A stretch of DNA of 64,000 bases, from positions 1,867,015 through 1,931,014 of the forward strand of contig CM020508.1 in assembly GCA_009823395.1 (NCBI GenBank), in the 5' to 3' direction. How positions within the stretch are numbered: position 1 is the stretch's first letter; the number at the start of each line of letters is the position of its first letter. The translations under genes and the position numbers were made by a program. This document shows positions 61,497-64,000 of this stretch, piece after piece. Below the pieces are notes generated by a model, which searched no databases, was not told where the DNA came from, and saw nothing but the letters and a program-made list of their open reading frames with translations. Source of the stretch: Thamnaconus septentrionalis. Lineage: Eukaryota > Chordata > Actinopteri > Tetraodontiformes > Monacanthidae.

Positions 61497-64000
61497 CTGG
61501 GGGTGGGGGGGGGGCTGTGTACACAGGCGGCTCTCAGCAGGAAGCTTCATGGCCAAAGTGCCCGCCCACCCCTCCCTCCCCCCGCAGGCAACTCCGGATC
61601 CCGTGACGTCCCGCCGTGCCGAAGAGCCACCTGATCTGTCCCGCCTGCCTGATGCGTTACTCATCAGAAACTCGCCCCTTTCTCTGGGCTCCTTTCTCGC
61701 CATTTGTCGTTGTGTGAGCGGGCTGCACTTTCCGCTGCATGTGTGCATTGAGAGCGGCTGCAGAGACAACAAGGTATGATTAACCTCTGAGGAATTCCAG
61801 GCATGCAGCACCGCGACCTCGCCCAGCTGTGCTCAAAGGTCAGCGGCGGACCCGGGAGCACGCACGGGGAACATCTCACGAGTTCTCAGCGTGAGCAGCG
61901 AGGAGGAAGAGGAGGAGGAAGCGCAGCCATGGAGCCGGCGCGCTCCTTCTCCCCTGATTACACGGGGCCGATCTTGTGACCAGAAAAAAAAAAAGCAGTA
62001 AAAAAGCAGTCACGTGCAGCAGCGCAGCAGCCTGTACGTTACATAAAAAAAAAACAACACACCAACCAGCAGCATGAGCTCCTGCAGGCGTCACCATGAT
62101 TTGCATGAACCCCGGAGAGCAAAGAGCAGCTTTGCAGGAGCTGCCTGGACTGGAGTTCACACCTGTTGTTTGCATGTTTCAGCTCAGCTATGAGCTGAAG
62201 CTCACTGGTGCAAATGTCAGTCATTACCAAATGAGCAACAATTATTTTTTTGTGACGCACGGCGCATCAGACACCCACCCGTCCTGGCTCTGGCATTTGC
62301 AAAGGTCACGTGTTGATGAGACTGCCAACAGGCAGCGCTGGTTTGTGTATGTTCCGTCTAGACCGCCGCAAACCGAGTGCAGCGCCGACACACTCACACA
62401 AAGGTGGAAAAGTAGGCACCCTCTGCGGCTCCTGGAACACACGAACGGCAGGCCTGGCTGAGCCGCTGGCCGTACAGCGGCTCAGCCAGGCCCCACACTA
62501 TGTGCGCGTGAGGAATGGAATGCGTGGAATGATTAGGATCCAAACGGCTGCAGACGGGCAAGCATGACTTGCCTGCTGTCAGTCGTTTGTGTTTTGCTCC
62601 ATTTTCTGTTTGTTTCAGACACAAGGGATAATGATGATGACGACGATGATGATGATGGATGCCTTATTTCCAAACCTAAAATGATTAATAGCATTAAGCA
62701 CAAAGGTTTGGCACTCTACATTTAAAAACAGACATAGATCATGAGTCATTCTTGCCTGCAAGATGATAAATTCCTGACGTATTAACAGGCATTTAGTTCA
62801 AAGTCCTTGTTTGTTTCTAATGGAACAGCTAAAGCGGGCAAGTTAGCTCAGTTAGCAAGGTATCACAAGTCAGTTAATGAGTTTTGCAATCACATCACAT
62901 CATTATATGTGCTGCTCTTGTAAGAGTGTCCCAAGGGTGTTGCACTGTAAATGTTATTTTAAGCTGGGATTGAGTTTCCTGTCTGCAGATCAAATTTATT
63001 GTCAGGTACCAATAAAGAAACCTTGTACCTTGAATGTCCCATTAAAAAAGCGAATTTTACAGGCAACAACTCTGCAAGTTCAGCAAACCAGTCAAGCAGT
63101 CAGCGAGCTGCACTCCAAATTTCTCCAGGTCAGGGCTGACTGAGATACTTCACAGGAATTTGCTGATGAATCGTTGAGACATTCTATCAAAACAAGTCCG
63201 TTTACAGGAACTGCAGCTTGGCTGTGAGGGTTAGGGTTAGTTAGCGTCAGCAGCCAGCCGCCGTTTCTCCAGAAAGAGGAAACTGGTGGAGGGCAGGACA
63301 GTGTAAAAAAAAAAAAAGGAGAAACAGCCTCCTTTGAAAACACACATGGTGACGGTGCAGTCAATCATTCACGTGCAGCAAGCGCACCAGGTCGCCGACG
63401 GACTGAAGCCCAGTTGTTCCTTAAAAGGGCCGACAGACGTGCGCAGCACCGCCTGCTGGCCAGGAAACTGTTTCATATGCAAACCTGTGCAGGGGGGTGA
63501 GGGGTCGGGAGGGAGAGGGGGGGGCCGGACCATCGGCTCTTTCACTTGCAGCCCTCTGCAGCGGTGCTATAATGCCGTATTCATTCAAATCCGCAGCGCC
63601 GCCGCCGCCGCCACAGCCGCCGGGACCTCACAGGGAAAGTATGTGTGGGGCCGTTGGCGGCGGTTTGTTTTCAGAACAGTGTAACTCCAATGGAACGCGG
63701 CTTCCAAAGGCAGCAGTGCCGAGCGGCGGCGGCGGCAGTAGCAGCAGCAGCAGCAGCAGCAGCGCACCCACCCTGCTCCGCCCGTAATGAACATCAATCA
63801 AAAGGCGCATTCTGGGCAGACGCACAGGCGGCTGAGTGTTGCACTTGGGAGGCGACGCAATTAAAGTCAACTTATTTCTGGGTGGGGGGGAATATTCCCG
63901 CTACCCACGTCTGGTGGCGGGAGGGGAGGGCTGAGGGGAAGCGGGGGCAGGGAGGGGGGGGTTTCGGCAGGAACGAAATGAAAGAGCAGTCAGAGGAATG
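61497..64000. other. Gene-free right end of window
   Basis: No coding exon is recognised. It has a perfect 18-bp hairpin at 62451-62492, a GATGAT run near 62630-62657, GGGTTAGGGTTAG near 63226-63240, and GC-rich trinucleotide runs (GCC near 63598-63612, AGC near 63740-63762). If gng12 transcription begins this far out, its first exon could be in the GC-rich end, but nothing shows it. Confidence 0.45.
62451..62492. repeat. Perfect 18-bp inverted repeat
   Basis: GGCCTGGCTGAGCCGCTG and its exact complement flank a six-base loop GCCGTA. No repeat family is recognised around it. Confidence 0.95.

Overview
This window is vertebrate nuclear DNA, almost certainly from a teleost fish. It carries split genes with consensus GT-AG introns, five recognisable vertebrate genes, very dense CA/GT and other microsatellites, a tRNA-derived SINE of the kind common in fish, a decayed Tc1-like transposon, a decayed BEL/Pao-like retroelement and MITE-like hairpins. 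The species cannot be named from the sequence.

Layout. From 1 to about 22.4 kb I find no convincing protein-coding gene. This stretch holds simple repeats, a SINE (about 4.76-4.98 kb), a MITE (8.79-8.93 kb), AT-rich blocks with clustered homeodomain-type sites that look like regulatory DNA (around 13.6-14.0 and 18.1-18.5 kb), and a broken BEL/Pao-like relic (19.1-20.5 kb, minus). Next come glul (glutamine synthetase, plus, coding 23342-24927, promoter near 22.56 kb) and znf648 (ten C2H2 fingers, plus, 29953-31365). sec16b follows (ER-exit-site scaffold, minus, coding about 33.2-42.3 kb, at least 22 coding exons), with a Tc1-like element inside one intron and a 0.93-kb inverted-repeat element just upstream of its first coding exon. 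Then come gadd45a (plus, 44881-46032) and gng12 (G-protein gamma subunit, minus, 50907-51719). From 51.8 kb to the end I find no further coding exon, only GC-rich repeat-laden DNA upstream of gng12 with several perfect hairpins.

Gene relationships. The five genes are ordinary single-copy vertebrate genes in separate pathways: nitrogen metabolism, transcription, secretory export, stress response and G-protein signalling. They are not an operon or a system. In human, GLUL, ZNF648 and SEC16B lie in 1q25 and GADD45A-GNG12 lie together in 1p31, so the order here joins two human chromosome-1 blocks.

I did not find a convincing undescribed biological system. The most useful leads are an apparent one-base frame break in a small sec16b exon, the long inverted-repeat element at the sec16b 5' side with its perfect internal palindrome, a coding-compatible 21-bp minisatellite at 49.2-49.7 kb, and four isolated perfect hairpins.
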